A stretch of 64,000 bases of DNA. Origin: Sporomusa acidovorans (GTDB lineage: Bacteria > Bacillota > Negativicutes > Sporomusales > Sporomusaceae). The first letter of the stretch is position 1. The number at the start of each line of letters is the position of its first letter. Positions 1 to 8,596 of the stretch are shown one piece after another. The stretch lies in the NCBI RefSeq assembly GCF_002257695.2, contig NZ_CP155571.1; one strand, given 5' to 3'. The position numbers and the translations under genes were made by a program. The notes under the pieces were generated by a model, which was not told the origin of the DNA, searched no databases, and worked only from the letters and a program-made list of their open reading frames with translations.

Positions 1-86
1 CCTGTTACGCAAGCCAGCAAATTTGCCGGCGATATGCTCACATAAAAACCATTGACAAGCATCGCTAGTATTTCCACTGCATCCAC
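1..86 (-). CDS. tctA: TctA family tripartite tricarboxylate transporter, large membrane subunit (N-terminus only)
   Basis: Only the first 28 codons lie in the window; the gene runs off the left edge. It starts at a GTG at 86-84, just after the tctB stop, with a GGAG-like site inside the junction. The visible residues begin V/M-D-A-V-E-I-L and contain SISPANLLACVTG, which matches the usual TctA start (MDAV..., then a P-x-N-L-L motif leading into the first membrane span). TctA is the 12-span translocation subunit of TTT transporters, which take up carboxylates such as citrate with a periplasmic binding protein. The substrate cannot be told from this stub. Confidence 0.75.
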   Translation of the reverse strand, partial: MDAVEILAMLVNGFYVSISPANLLACVT

Positions 87-93
87 TCCAGCC

Positions 94-525
94 TTACGGC
101 AAATTAGTACCTAACAACTCGTAAAAAATAACATAGAAGCTTAAGGCAATCCCCAGGGAAAAAAGGCAGGGAAAAAACCAGCCTTCTGTCTCCGCTACTT
201 TGAATAAATAAAACAAAATAATCATCGTGGCCAACAAATAACCAACTAATTTAAGCAGAATGATATAGCCTATCATACCGATAATCAAAAATATCAGTCT
301 TCGCCAACTTATGTCATTCAGAGCGTTTGCCGCTTCCTGTCCGCCTTTCTTGAATAGTGTAGCAATACATAAGGAAAATGCCAGAATAACGGCGATACAA
401 CCTGTTATGACCGGCAAAAAACCGGCTTTAGGCGCCTGAAGACATCCAAAAGACAATTGAAAAGCAAAATGAGTATACAGCGTCGTCGTTACCAGAAAAA
501 AAATCACTACCAGCTTTTCGCTCAT
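94..525 (-). CDS. tctB: TctB family tripartite tricarboxylate transporter small membrane subunit
   Basis: A 143-residue, very hydrophobic protein with four predicted membrane spans (about residues 5-25, 38-58, 75-97 and 118-138) and a short basic loop (KKGGQ) between spans 2 and 3. Length and topology fit TctB, the poorly conserved small subunit of tripartite tricarboxylate transporters. The next gene downstream is tctA, which supports the call. Its ATG overlaps the stop of the histidine kinase gene by four bases, so the two are probably translationally coupled. No TctC binding protein is visible here; it may lie beyond the left edge. The sequence itself is weakly conserved, so the assignment leans on context. 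Confidence 0.75.
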   Translation of the reverse strand: MSEKLVVIFFLVTTTLYTHFAFQLSFGCLQAPKAGFLPVITGCIAVILAFSLCIATLFKKGGQEAANALNDISWRRLIFLIIGMIGYIILLKLVGYLLATMIILFYLFKVAETEGWFFPCLFSLGIALSFYVIFYELLGTNLP

Positions 526-1739
526 TTCCTCACCTCATTGTCCGGCTGTGCTGCCTGCGAAAAAGTAATCGTGAACCTGGCTCCCCCTCCCGGTACGTTT
601 TCCGCAACCATCCGGGCATTATGGCGCTGAATAATGCGATAACAGACAGCCAAACCAAGACCTGTACCCGTTTCTTTGGTCGTGAAAAAAGGCGTTCCCA
701 GTTTGTCGATAATTTCTGACGGAATGCCGGTTCCCTCGTCGGTAAATGTCAGAAATACCCTAGGCGCATCACTGTATGTGCAGATTTTTATCATGCCACC
801 CTGCGGCATCGCTTCTATCCCATTACGGACAATATTCAATATAACCTGGCGCAGACTGCCGACATCAAGCATAAGAGCTGGAACATCCTTAAGATCCAGT
901 TCCAGTTGACAGTTATAACGCAATACGTCAGCTTCCAGCAGGGGAGCTACCTCACGAATGACGGTATTTAAATCGCTTTCTTTAAAATCCATCACTTTGT
1001 TTTTGGCCAATGACAAAAAATCGGTAATGATCCCATTGGCCCGGTCAAGCTCATCAATCATTAAGAGAAAGTGGGATTTATAGGTTTCAAATGCCTGTTT
1101 ATTCCCAATGTACTGCAGAAACCCTCGTACCGTTGTCAACGGATTACGCACCTCATGGCCAATGCTGGCCGCCATCTCGCCAATGATATTTAAGCGGTCA
1201 AGCCGGGCCATACGTTCGGTTTGCTCGCTGATATATTGTAAAATCGGGTTAAGTTCCGTTATTTTGCTATGGAACTTTTTTCCATGCCCATCGACAATGG
1301 CATCAGCAAATAAGGAAAGTTCGCGTTTAAAGCGGATAAAGATTTCCTGAAATAATATAATCGCAATGATCAAAGCAATAACACTGCCAAGCATCGTCTT
1401 TTCATAGGTGCGCAGTATGTCTGCTTTAACTTTATCCAGATTGTCACAGGCAAAGATATAACCAACAATCTCTCCTTCGCAGCGGATCGGACGCACAAAA
1501 TATAATATTTGCGCACCATACCACAGTACGGAATGCTCCTGCCTGCCAACTGTTACTGTATCGGCTTGAAATAAATTTCCAAACAGGCCCGGATCATCAA
1601 GCGCCAGCAGCGACTTATCCATTTCCGGCCCAATGGCAACAATGCGCTGCAGCTTGGTAGAATAGATTCCAAACTTGACCACATAAGTGGGGATGAAGAT
1701 GTTATTCAATACAGGCTGCAATTGTTCATTAAGCAGCAC
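522..1739 (-). CDS. Sensor histidine kinase, C-terminal 405 residues (gene probably frameshifted)
   Basis: This frame encodes part of an extracytoplasmic sensor region, a second membrane span (about residues 115-135, IALIIAIILFQ), a HisKA dimerisation helix with the phospho-acceptor histidine in GHEVRNPLTT, and an HATPase domain with N-box NIVRNGIEAM, G1 box DEGTGIP, F box FFTTKETGTGLGLAV. The GTG start at 1739 is only the first start codon of the frame: upstream codons read on sensibly (LPVRYLLETNENPSADKK) to a T6 run at 1813-1818, where adding one base joins this frame to the 79-codon frame that carries the first membrane span. The kinase is coupled to tctBA and may regulate or sense carboxylate uptake. 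No cognate full-length response regulator is adjacent. Confidence 0.8.
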   Translation of the reverse strand: MLLNEQLQPVLNNIFIPTYVVKFGIYSTKLQRIVAIGPEMDKSLLALDDPGLFGNLFQADTVTVGRQEHSVLWYGAQILYFVRPIRCEGEIVGYIFACDNLDKVKADILRTYEKTMLGSVIALIIAIILFQEIFIRFKRELSLFADAIVDGHGKKFHSKITELNPILQYISEQTERMARLDRLNIIGEMAASIGHEVRNPLTTVRGFLQYIGNKQAFETYKSHFLLMIDELDRANGIITDFLSLAKNKVMDFKESDLNTVIREVAPLLEADVLRYNCQLELDLKDVPALMLDVGSLRQVILNIVRNGIEAMPQGGMIKICTYSDAPRVFLTFTDEGTGIPSEIIDKLGTPFFTTKETGTGLGLAVCYRIIQRHNARMVAENVPGGGARFTITFSQAAQPDNEVRK

Positions 1740-1978
1740 TACCTGTTGTTCCCGGGATTTTTTATCGGCACTCGGATTCTCATTCGTTTCCAGTAGATAG
1801 CGGACAGGAAGGTTTTTTCAATATGAGCAGTGAAATTCTCCATAACCCGCGTATGTGCGGTAATTCTTTCTTCAAAAGCTATCCATTGATGATAAAAAGA
1901 AAAAAATAGCATAAATGCTAAAACAATGGCGATAGCTTTAAGGCTTAACATGGTAGTCAAATTAGATATTCTCATCAT
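1739..1978 (-). pseudogene. N-terminal fragment of the sensor histidine kinase (first membrane span)
   Basis: A 79-codon frame starting at 1978 with a signal-anchor helix (AIAIVLAFMLFFSF) followed by a helical extracellular stretch ending near HIEKT. After the homopolymer at 1813-1818 the frame reads basic junk to a stop at 1739. In the +1 frame the same DNA reads HIEKNLPVRYLLETNE if one A is added to the A6 run of the coding strand, and then runs directly into the kinase frame. The simplest reading is one 484-residue kinase gene (522-1978) carrying a one-base homopolymer deletion, either a real mutation or a sequence error. Confidence 0.7.
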
Positions 1979-2288
1979 ATCCTCAATTTTTCGCTACTTT
2001 TTTTTACAGCAACATCGCAATATACATTATCTTGCATTTATTGATATATTTATTAAAAATGTGTATATTTGCTTTTTCTCCATTTTCCAGCAAAATCCTT
2101 TTTTATCTTTTCATAAAAGTCGAAATATTTTCAGACCGCTCTCGACTTTTTGAAAAATTTCAAGCAAAAAAATTTCCCAGACAAGACGCAAGGCGTACAA
2201 TACATGCACACTTCATCTCACCTAGGAAAGGATTTATCAAGAACCCCTACAATTGGTCAGTTTTTACTAATAAGTTATCGCCAGTCTC

Positions 2289-4331
2289 TCAGCGAATAAA
2301 TTTGTTGACCGACATCGTCAGATCTTCAGCCAGTTTAGCCAGCATTTTACTGGCTGAGGCTATCTCCTGCATTGTTGCCGATTGTTCCTGAGTCGTGGCT
2401 GCAACTGTTTCGGCTCTATGTGCCGTGCTCTGGCTCATGGTGCCAATGTTCCGTACTGACTCTACCAATTTTTCACTATCTACATTCATTTCCTGAGCAG
2501 ATCCGGCAATCCGGTTCAATTCGGACGCTATCTGCCGGATCATTTCCACAATTGTATCAAAGGCCTTGCCGGCAACGTCAACCATCCCAGTGCCTGCGTT
2601 AACTTCTTTAATACCTGCCTGCATTGTAGTTACGGCTTTACCGGTCTCGCCCTGGATTTCCCTGATAAGTCCGGAGATTTGTTTGGCGGCCGATTGTGAT
2701 TGTTCCGCCAAATTGCGGACTTCTTCTGCCACAACGGCAAAGCCTTTGCCTGCCTCTCCGGCACGCGCCGCCTCAATGGCCGCATTTAAGGCCAATAGAT
2801 TAGTCTGAGCAGCAATTGTGGAAATAGCCTCAACAATTTGCCCGATTTCTCCTGAATAATTTCCCAATTTATTAATGACTTCGGCCAGGTCGCCCACAGC
2901 TTTTTCAATGCTGTCCATTTGCGCTACGGCCGAATGGATTGCTTGTCGGCCCTCACCAGCAGTATTGGATGTTTCAGTGGATACATGGGTTACGGTAATC
3001 ACCTGCTCAGATATCCGGTTAATTTTCTCATAAATCTGCTCGACAAATTTCAGGCTATCTTTAACGCAATTTAATTCTATATCGGTAGCTCCCGCCACTT
3101 CTGTAATCTCCGCAGCCACTTGATTAGACGCCTGGGCCGATTGTTCGACATTGGCAGTTAATTCTTCTGAAGCAGCAGATACTTGTTCTGCCGAATGCCG
3201 TATGCGGTTAAACAATTCTTTTAAATTGTCCACCATGATCTGCAGATTTTGCGCCAACACGCCAATCTCATCCTTAGTGTCAACCGGAATCTGCGTTGAT
3301 AAATCACCTTGCGCTACCCGGTTGGCGGCCTCCTTGAGCCTACTAAGCGGCCCGCTAACCTTGCGGGTAAAGAAAAACGTAAGTAACACAAAAAATAAGA
3401 ATGCCGCCATAATAAAGCTAATTGTGCTGGCAATGTTCAGCTTATTAAGCCCGGCAAACACCTCAGACTTCGGCATAACCATCACGAGTTTCATCCCGGT
3501 ATCTCCAATAGGACATATACCTATATAACTTTCCTTTTTATCCATCGTTCCATTTAGCATTTTAAATTCGGTTGCTGCAATCGCTTGTTCGCCAAGCTTC
3601 CGGACAAAATCATCCGGATCCTCAGTAATCTTCTGCTTCATATTTTTTTCAGCCACCGGATGCCCCAGATACTGCCCGCTTTGGCTGACAATAAACGCGT
3701 AGCCGGTCTGTCCTACCTTGATACTGGCAACATAGTCGTTAATTTCTTTAAGGCCAATATCCATCGTGGTAACCCCAACCACTTTGCCTGCGCGTTTGAC
3801 AGGCGCCACACTGGTAATCATATCGGCTTTCAGCACTTCATCATAATAAGGATCAGTCCAGGCTATTACACTCTTAGCATTTAAACCTGTTTTGTACCAG
3901 TTCTGAGAGTGATAATCGCTTTGCGGCGTACTAAAATCCCAGGTTAGATTTACTGTATTATCTTTTTTAAGCAAATATGGTCCATAGTATCTTTGCGTAC
4001 TGTCAAAAACAAAAGGTTCATAAAAACAGCCGCCGCCAAAAATCATCTTGTCAGATTGCATGTAATTGGCTAGGATTTTCAGCAAACTGTCAATATCCTT
4101 ATCGTTTGTCTCCATATCTCTGGCGGTGGCCTCTGTTAGTGTCGCAATATGAAACAAATCCCGTTCAACTTTCTGGGCTTCAAAGCTAACTTGGTAGGAC
4201 AATGATTTTTCAATCTCATTAGCCAAAATCTCTTTACTCTCGAAATAATTAAAAATTCCTTGTAGCGAAAAGACAGCAAAACTTATGGCAATTGTAACAA
4301 AAATAAACAACGTCTTAATATTGTTCATCAA
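2289..4331 (-). CDS. Methyl-accepting chemotaxis protein with extracellular Cache domain
   Basis: A 680-residue transmembrane chemoreceptor. Residues about 8-28 form the first membrane span, about 35-295 a periplasmic double-Cache (dCache_1) ligand domain (with the DPYYDEVLKADMITSVAPV segment typical of these folds), about 300-325 the second span, then a HAMP domain and a long coiled-coil signalling domain. The hairpin tip reads ISTIAAQTNLLALNAAIEAA-RAGEAGKGFAVVAEEVRNLAEQS, the hallmark of MCPs that contact CheA/CheW. It follows a receiver-only protein and the eut operon on the same strand with gaps of about 95 bases, so it may be co-transcribed. A role in taxis to ethanolamine is an inference from position alone. 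The Cache domain could equally bind an amino or carboxylic acid. Confidence 0.9.
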   Translation of the reverse strand: MMNNIKTLFIFVTIAISFAVFSLQGIFNYFESKEILANEIEKSLSYQVSFEAQKVERDLFHIATLTEATARDMETNDKDIDSLLKILANYMQSDKMIFGGGCFYEPFVFDSTQRYYGPYLLKKDNTVNLTWDFSTPQSDYHSQNWYKTGLNAKSVIAWTDPYYDEVLKADMITSVAPVKRAGKVVGVTTMDIGLKEINDYVASIKVGQTGYAFIVSQSGQYLGHPVAEKNMKQKITEDPDDFVRKLGEQAIAATEFKMLNGTMDKKESYIGICPIGDTGMKLVMVMPKSEVFAGLNKLNIASTISFIMAAFLFFVLLTFFFTRKVSGPLSRLKEAANRVAQGDLSTQIPVDTKDEIGVLAQNLQIMVDNLKELFNRIRHSAEQVSAASEELTANVEQSAQASNQVAAEITEVAGATDIELNCVKDSLKFVEQIYEKINRISEQVITVTHVSTETSNTAGEGRQAIHSAVAQMDSIEKAVGDLAEVINKLGNYSGEIGQIVEAISTIAAQTNLLALNAAIEAARAGEAGKGFAVVAEEVRNLAEQSQSAAKQISGLIREIQGETGKAVTTMQAGIKEVNAGTGMVDVAGKAFDTIVEMIRQIASELNRIAGSAQEMNVDSEKLVESVRNIGTMSQSTAHRAETVAATTQEQSATMQEIASASKMLAKLAEDLTMSVNKFIR

Positions 4332-4425
4332 ATCCTCCTTTGTTTGCTGCCACGGTAACCTTACAAATTATCATAGTATGGAAACATACTACCAGCGAAG
4401 CATTGTAGGATAATGGCCGATTTTC

Positions 4426-4803
4426 TTAATTTGACATACTCTTGGTAAGGCAATGCAGATTGTGTATCAGTTTGTCAGGCCGAACAGGTTTCAGCATGTA
4501 ATCGACTGCCCCGGCTGTGGCGACGTCTTGTACATAATTTGAGTTGTCAGATGCAGTTAGAAAAATTATTTTAGCCTCCGGCACGATTGTACGCAGATGT
4601 TTAGCCGCATCCAGACCATTCATTTCCGGCATCCGAATATCCATAAGCACAATGTCTGGTCTTACCCGGTTTGCCACTTGTAAGGCCAGCGCGCCGTCAC
4701 TTGCCTCACCAACAACTGATATTTCCGGGCAATGCCTGTCAACGATAAAGCGAATGGCCTGTCGTTCCAGTTGTTCATCATCAACTATAATCATTTTATA
4801 CAC
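4426..4803 (-). CDS. Single-domain (CheY-like) response regulator
   Basis: A 125-residue stand-alone receiver domain: acidic pair DD near residue 8, phospho-acceptor Asp55 in VLMDIRMPEMNG, Thr in FLTAS and Lys in MLKPVRP. There is no output domain. I place the start at the GTG at 4803, eight bases after AGGAGG; the TTG at 4809 abuts the Shine-Dalgarno, and the in-frame ATG at 4794 is too far from it. The AraC-type or LytTR-type partners often seen with this receiver subfamily (IIVDDEQLERQAI) are absent, so it may be a truncated regulator or a true CheY-like adaptor. It sits between eutQ and a chemoreceptor, which suggests signalling connected to the eut operon, but that is inference. Confidence 0.8.
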   Translation of the reverse strand: MYKMIIVDDEQLERQAIRFIVDRHCPEISVVGEASDGALALQVANRVRPDIVLMDIRMPEMNGLDAAKHLRTIVPEAKIIFLTASDNSNYVQDVATAGAVDYMLKPVRPDKLIHNLHCLTKSMSN

Positions 4804-4900
4804 CAGCAATCCCTCCTCTTAATACTCTTGTTCTTTGTGTGCTAATGGGGCTAACCCATTTCAACAGGTCAACCCCTATTGATCAGATAGTCTTGTTACT

Positions 4901-5539
4901 CTAAATATCCGACCAATTCGCCGGATATGTCACATAAAATACTTTGGCTTTGTCCGGCGATCCGAACACCACCTGCGTATCCTTGGGTATGTAAAGGACA
5001 TCACCGGCAACACAGGTATATGTCTTTCCGCCGCTTGCTACCGTAAAAGTCCCCTCTATGACATAATCCACTTCATCATAGGTTAAATTCCAGGGAAACT
5101 TTGCATGATCAAATGACATAAAACCTGCGGCTAAATTGGCCTCTCTTGCCGTAATGACATCTTTCAGTTTAACCTTTTGATCTGACGGCGCCGCCTCAAA
5201 GGGCCGCAGTTCCACTTCCGAACCCTTAACCTGAGTCATCTTCGGCTGAGCGCAGGCCGGCTTCATTAATTCAGTTACTATATTGCGCACCTGTACTTCA
5301 AGAGTGCTTTGACTGCTATCAGGCTTTGACTGGATTTCCGTACTGCCATGCTTCCCGGCTTCTCGTTGTTTTTGCTTATCCGACAATCGGTTAACTGCCT
5401 GTTCGCGAACAATTCTAACGCCTAGCTCTTTAGCCATATCCTTGGCCGAGGGAGTCAGCACACTTTGTGACGGAATAATCACGTCTTTACCGGTTTCGGC
5501 CAACCGGCGCAGTTCAACGGCCGAAATTAGCTTTTTCAT
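4901..5539 (-). CDS. eutQ: Ethanolamine utilization protein EutQ (cupin)
   Basis: A 212-residue protein. The C-terminal half is a cupin (about residues 110-212) with the EutQ signature DEVDYVIEGTF, GDVLYIPKDTQV and the final YVTYPANW. The N-terminal segment contains a short TPSAKD-x-AKELGVRIV module, which also occurs in two other proteins of this locus, followed by a variable Gln/Ser-rich linker. EutQ has been reported in Salmonella to have acetate kinase activity and to be needed for anaerobic growth on ethanolamine. I use the ATG at 5539, preceded by a G-rich Shine-Dalgarno at 5541-5550; the longer frame has none. It is the last eut gene of the operon. Confidence 0.92.
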   Translation of the reverse strand: MKKLISAVELRRLAETGKDVIIPSQSVLTPSAKDMAKELGVRIVREQAVNRLSDKQKQREAGKHGSTEIQSKPDSSQSTLEVQVRNIVTELMKPACAQPKMTQVKGSEVELRPFEAAPSDQKVKLKDVITAREANLAAGFMSFDHAKFPWNLTYDEVDYVIEGTFTVASGGKTYTCVAGDVLYIPKDTQVVFGSPDKAKVFYVTYPANWSDI

Positions 5540-5559
5540 TCCCCCACCCCCTTTTGAAT

Positions 5560-6009
5560 TTAATCTGATAAGCCTGCCAAACAAGACATATGCAACGCAA
5601 GCTCCTCTATACCGATCCCCTCTTGTGCGGAGACATGATAAATCCGTCCGGCAATTCCTGCTTTGCGTAAGTGATCCTCAGCAAGTTTCGGATTAGCTTC
5701 CGGATGATCGATTTTAGAAATAATGCCGATAACCGGCTTACGAAATGCCAAAGCAAATTTAGGCGGATACGGACAATTACGCCGGGTCGCATCATGCAAT
5801 GCCCAGACTTCAGCCGCGCCAATGCCGGCATTTATTAACACATGATAGTGACGCGGTATTTCCAAATATTCTCCCGGACAGTCGATAAAAATGCTGGAAA
5901 AGTCCATTGCCTGGGTCTTCAAATAAACAAGCGACTGATTTAACAATTTTTGTTTCAAAGTTGTCTTGCCGGCACCAATACCGCCAATCAATAAAATTTT
6001 TTTCTTCAT
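5560..6009 (-). CDS. eutP: EutP/PduV family P-loop protein
   Basis: A roughly 150-residue small GTPase-like protein with Walker A GGIGAGKTTL near the N-terminus, a switch-like DCPGEYLEIPR segment and the base-recognition-like SKIDHP motif, the order found in EutP and PduV. Salmonella EutP has been reported to act as an acetate kinase; PduV is thought to associate with the shell. The ATG at 6009 is the most likely start; a TTG at 6015 overlaps the eutS stop and would add two residues. Tight spacing on both sides places it inside the eut operon. Confidence 0.9.
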   Translation of the reverse strand: MKKKILLIGGIGAGKTTLKQKLLNQSLVYLKTQAMDFSSIFIDCPGEYLEIPRHYHVLINAGIGAAEVWALHDATRRNCPYPPKFALAFRKPVIGIISKIDHPEANPKLAEDHLRKAGIAGRIYHVSAQEGIGIEELALHMSCLAGLSD

Positions 6010-6011
6010 CG

Positions 6012-6356
6012 TCAACTTCGCGTCACTTCCGCTGCTGAAAATCCCAGGATCGTAACAAGTGTTTCAACAGCCGCCCGAATGGCCGCTTCGACATCGGCAA
6101 TGCCGCCGGTAACGACAAGTGAACCTGTAAACCGGTCGACAAAACCTATTTCGACATCGCCGGATTTGGCTGCCGAATCGGCGGCAATGATCGCTGCTTC
6201 ACTAGGAGTAATTGTCATAATGCCTAAGGCCCCGTTGCCATCAATCCCCAAGCGTTCATGCAGGTTGCCTTGCGGGTTGGGTATGATATGGGCCATCGTC
6301 ACTTGTTTTCCTGGAACATATTCTTGTATCATCCGCTGTTTTTGTGTTGTGCTCAT
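6012..6356 (-). CDS. eutS: EutS/PduU-type circularly permuted BMC-H shell protein
   Basis: A 114-residue bacterial microcompartment shell protein. The N-terminal leader (residues 1-37, ending in a VTMAHIIPNP strand) precedes the core GIDGNGALGIMTITPSEAAIIAAD, and the remaining strand order matches the circular permutation typical of EutS and PduU, in which a beta-barrel forms on one hexamer face. The length is the usual one for EutS. The G-rich loop GFVDRFTGSLVVTGG is conserved in the family. It lies between pduT and eutP in the operon. Confidence 0.92.
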   Translation of the reverse strand: MSTTQKQRMIQEYVPGKQVTMAHIIPNPQGNLHERLGIDGNGALGIMTITPSEAAIIAADSAAKSGDVEIGFVDRFTGSLVVTGGIADVEAAIRAAVETLVTILGFSAAEVTRS

Positions 6357-6408
6357 TCCCTGTCACCAACCTTTCCGCCAAGATGCTCCTACTAGCTTTT
6401 CATTGGGT

Positions 6409-6957
6409 TCATTTGAAACTATCAATAACCTGCTGATTAGGACGGGGAATCACGACTTTATACACCAGCATTCCTTTTTCTGCCGCCAATTCACTCCCGG
6501 CAGCAACAGCCGCTTTAACGGCAGCCACTTCGCCTGTCAATATACTGTAACTTTTACCCCCGATACCAAAAGCCATATGCAGGCGGACAGGCGTCACAGC
6601 CGCCGTTTTGACAGCCAAATCAGCCGCTTCAATCGCCGCTGCCACCGTATAGGTTTCAATTACACCAATAGCCCTTATACCGTTTAAATCGTTGCCGCCC
6701 CCAATAGCCGGCAGGATGGACGGATGAACGTTGGGAATAACAAAATGGTCAACCGCATGCTGAGTTCCCAGGTCAAGGCCCGCAGCAACCGCCTGCTTGA
6801 CAGCCGAGACATCCCCACTCACCAGCACCATATACTTGCCAGGGCATAGGTGTTTGGCTACAAGCAGCGTGACGTCAGCAGTTTTAGCCATGGCATCTGC
6901 GGCTTCTATTCCCTTTGCAATACTGGTAAACTCAACAATACCAATCGCATTAATCAT
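6409..6957 (-). CDS. pduT: PduT-like trimeric shell protein with a predicted Fe-S site
   Basis: A 182-residue tandem BMC-domain protein (domain 1 about residues 1-85, domain 2 about 95-178). It matches PduT along its whole length, including LxVxKxxCPGKY with the cysteine at residue 38, the position that ligates a [4Fe-4S] cluster at the three-fold axis of Salmonella PduT, and VRLHMAFGIGGK and YKVVIPRPN in domain 2. The gene overlaps the pduS stop by four bases, so the two products are probably made together. PduT usually occurs in 1,2-propanediol loci and is unusual next to EutABC. It may pass electrons between the lumen and the cytosol via PduS. Confidence 0.92.
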   Translation of the reverse strand: MINAIGIVEFTSIAKGIEAADAMAKTADVTLLVAKHLCPGKYMVLVSGDVSAVKQAVAAGLDLGTQHAVDHFVIPNVHPSILPAIGGGNDLNGIRAIGVIETYTVAAAIEAADLAVKTAAVTPVRLHMAFGIGGKSYSILTGEVAAVKAAVAAGSELAAEKGMLVYKVVIPRPNQQVIDSFK

Positions 6958-8282
6958 GAGGTGGCACCGCCTTTTCGAATCGTAATAACTTGCGGGGAAA
7001 CTTGTTCAACAGTCCCTGTTATACTGGCATGAATTCGAGCCCCTAGCGCATCGGCAGGCATTTCAGCTATCAATTGGCCTGCTTCAACCAAGTCCCCTTC
7101 CTTAATTACAGCGACTGCCGGCGCTCCGATATGCTGGCGCAAGGGAATGCATACGCGCTCCGGCTGATAGTTCTCCTGGCGCAAAGGGGCATCCGGCGGA
7201 TACCACGGCTGTAAATGGAGGCGCGACACTAAACGGGATGAAGGAATAAGCCGGTGTTCGGCCATAGGATCTGCTTGCCTCAAATCTCCCTGATAGCGAA
7301 TATTATGAGCCCGGAATTCTCCTTTTAGCGCCACGTTCACCCGCATGGGAGAAATACCGACAGGACAGGAATAGGCTTCACAAACACCGCATTCGGAGCA
7401 AGTTAATGCACTTTGCAGCAATTGCGGGTTACCTACCGCATTATGGTTAACTGACCGAACAATGAGGTGCGGCGGCAGCTCGTGGCCGATGATATGCCGC
7501 GGGCAAAGCTCAGTACAGTAACAACACTGTTCGCATACGGTTTTAGCGATCTGCAAAACAGATTGGACAGATTGCTGCTTGCGCCGGATAAGCAGATGGT
7601 CTGCCGGCAAAACGATAAGCCCGCCGGTAGTCTTCGTTACAGGAGCAGATAAATCTGCAACTAAATTTCCCATCATGGGACCACCGTCAATATAAGCGGC
7701 CTCGGCACACACAGCTCCTCCGGCTAAATCCAGTACTTCGGTCAGCGTGGTGCCAACCGGTACGGTTACGGTAGCCGGCGACTTAACAGCGCCTGTCACT
7801 GTCAGGGTTTTAGTCGTAACCGCTTGCCCCCGCATGGCTTTGGCTATGTTCATGACGGTCTGGACATTATTGACAACAACGCCAATGTTAATCGGAATGC
7901 CGCCCGGCGGCACCCTTCGCCCGGTAGTCAGCCAGATCGTCATAACTTCATCGCCGGCGGGATAGATATCCCGCAGAATCCCGATACGAATGTTCGGCGG
8001 CAATAACGGCTGAATTGCTTTTATTGCCGCTTTGTATTTAGCCTTTAAGGCAATAATGCCTTCTCGGGCCCCCGTAGCTTTCATCGCCTGGTTCAGACCT
8101 TCAAGGAGCAATTCGGGATACCGGGCCGCTAGCTGCTGGTCGGTCCGCAGCATGGGTTCACATTCGGCGCAATTAACAATATAGATTTCGGCTTTGGCCG
8201 CCAGCTTAACATGGGTGGGAAAACCGGCGCCGCCGGCCCCTACTACGCCGGCTGCCTGTACTTTTTCGATTATTTTGCTCAT
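6954..8282 (-). CDS. pduS: PduS-like corrin reductase / RnfC-like iron-sulfur flavoprotein
   Basis: A 442-residue PduS homologue. The N-terminus has the RnfC/Nqo1-type nucleotide-binding region (GVVGAGGAGFPTHVKL, then NCAECEPMLRTD), followed by an SLBB-type segment (about residues 165-215). Two ferredoxin-like clusters follow: CEQCCYCTELCP near residue 250 and CSECGVCEAYSCP near residue 290. The C-terminus is a barrel-sandwich-like domain (EAGQLIAEMPADALGARIHAS). PduS reduces cob(III)alamin and cob(II)alamin for adenosylation in the propanediol compartment and binds PduT. Here it overlaps both neighbours by four bases and presumably serves EutBC. Confidence 0.9.
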   Translation of the reverse strand: MSKIIEKVQAAGVVGAGGAGFPTHVKLAAKAEIYIVNCAECEPMLRTDQQLAARYPELLLEGLNQAMKATGAREGIIALKAKYKAAIKAIQPLLPPNIRIGILRDIYPAGDEVMTIWLTTGRRVPPGGIPINIGVVVNNVQTVMNIAKAMRGQAVTTKTLTVTGAVKSPATVTVPVGTTLTEVLDLAGGAVCAEAAYIDGGPMMGNLVADLSAPVTKTTGGLIVLPADHLLIRRKQQSVQSVLQIAKTVCEQCCYCTELCPRHIIGHELPPHLIVRSVNHNAVGNPQLLQSALTCSECGVCEAYSCPVGISPMRVNVALKGEFRAHNIRYQGDLRQADPMAEHRLIPSSRLVSRLHLQPWYPPDAPLRQENYQPERVCIPLRQHIGAPAVAVIKEGDLVEAGQLIAEMPADALGARIHASITGTVEQVSPQVITIRKGGATS

Positions 8283-8596
8283 GATACTTCGCCACTTTCC
8301 GCTCCGAAGGTTTCTTTATCAATAATGCCTACGACCATTGCATCCACTGGTATATGGGTGTCAGCAAGGCTTTGTCTGGCTGATGACCCGGCGGCGATCA
8401 TCACAATCTCCTCTTCACCGGCCCCAATCTTATCACCGACAACCAGCGTGTCACCCCATTCTGCCAGAAAAACTTCTCCGGACTCTTTATATCTCATGGC
8501 CACCGGCTGTACGACAAGAAATTTAAGTCCTCTAAGGGACTCTTCCTTGCGTGTCGCCCAGACATTTCCGATTACACGTGCGATAATCAACAGCAA
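8279..8596 (-). CDS. eutN: EutN/CcmL family pentameric vertex protein
   Basis: A 105-residue BMC-P protein with the family core IARVIGNVWATRKEESLRG, then FLVVQPV and GDKIGAGEEEIVMIAAGSSAR, ending in VDAMVVGIID. Such proteins form pentamers that cap the vertices of the polyhedral shell. The frame opens with TTG codons (8596, 8590), and no ATG is available; TTG 8596 lies five bases after AAGGGG, and TTG 8590 is the alternative. The start overlaps the end of the upstream gene by ten bases and the stop overlaps pduS by four, so it is embedded in the operon. Confidence 0.9.
   Translation of the reverse strand: MLLIIARVIGNVWATRKEESLRGLKFLVVQPVAMRYKESGEVFLAEWGDTLVVGDKIGAGEEEIVMIAAGSSARQSLADTHIPVDAMVVGIIDKETFGAESGEVS

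Noticed and set aside
2032..2391. Plus-strand open frame of 119 codons overlapping the chemoreceptor end
   Set aside because: No ribosome binding site, low-complexity residues and antisense to a clear MCP gene.
6079..6687. Plus-strand frame of 202 codons over eutS and pduT
   Set aside because: It is antisense to two well-recognised shell genes and has no family resemblance.
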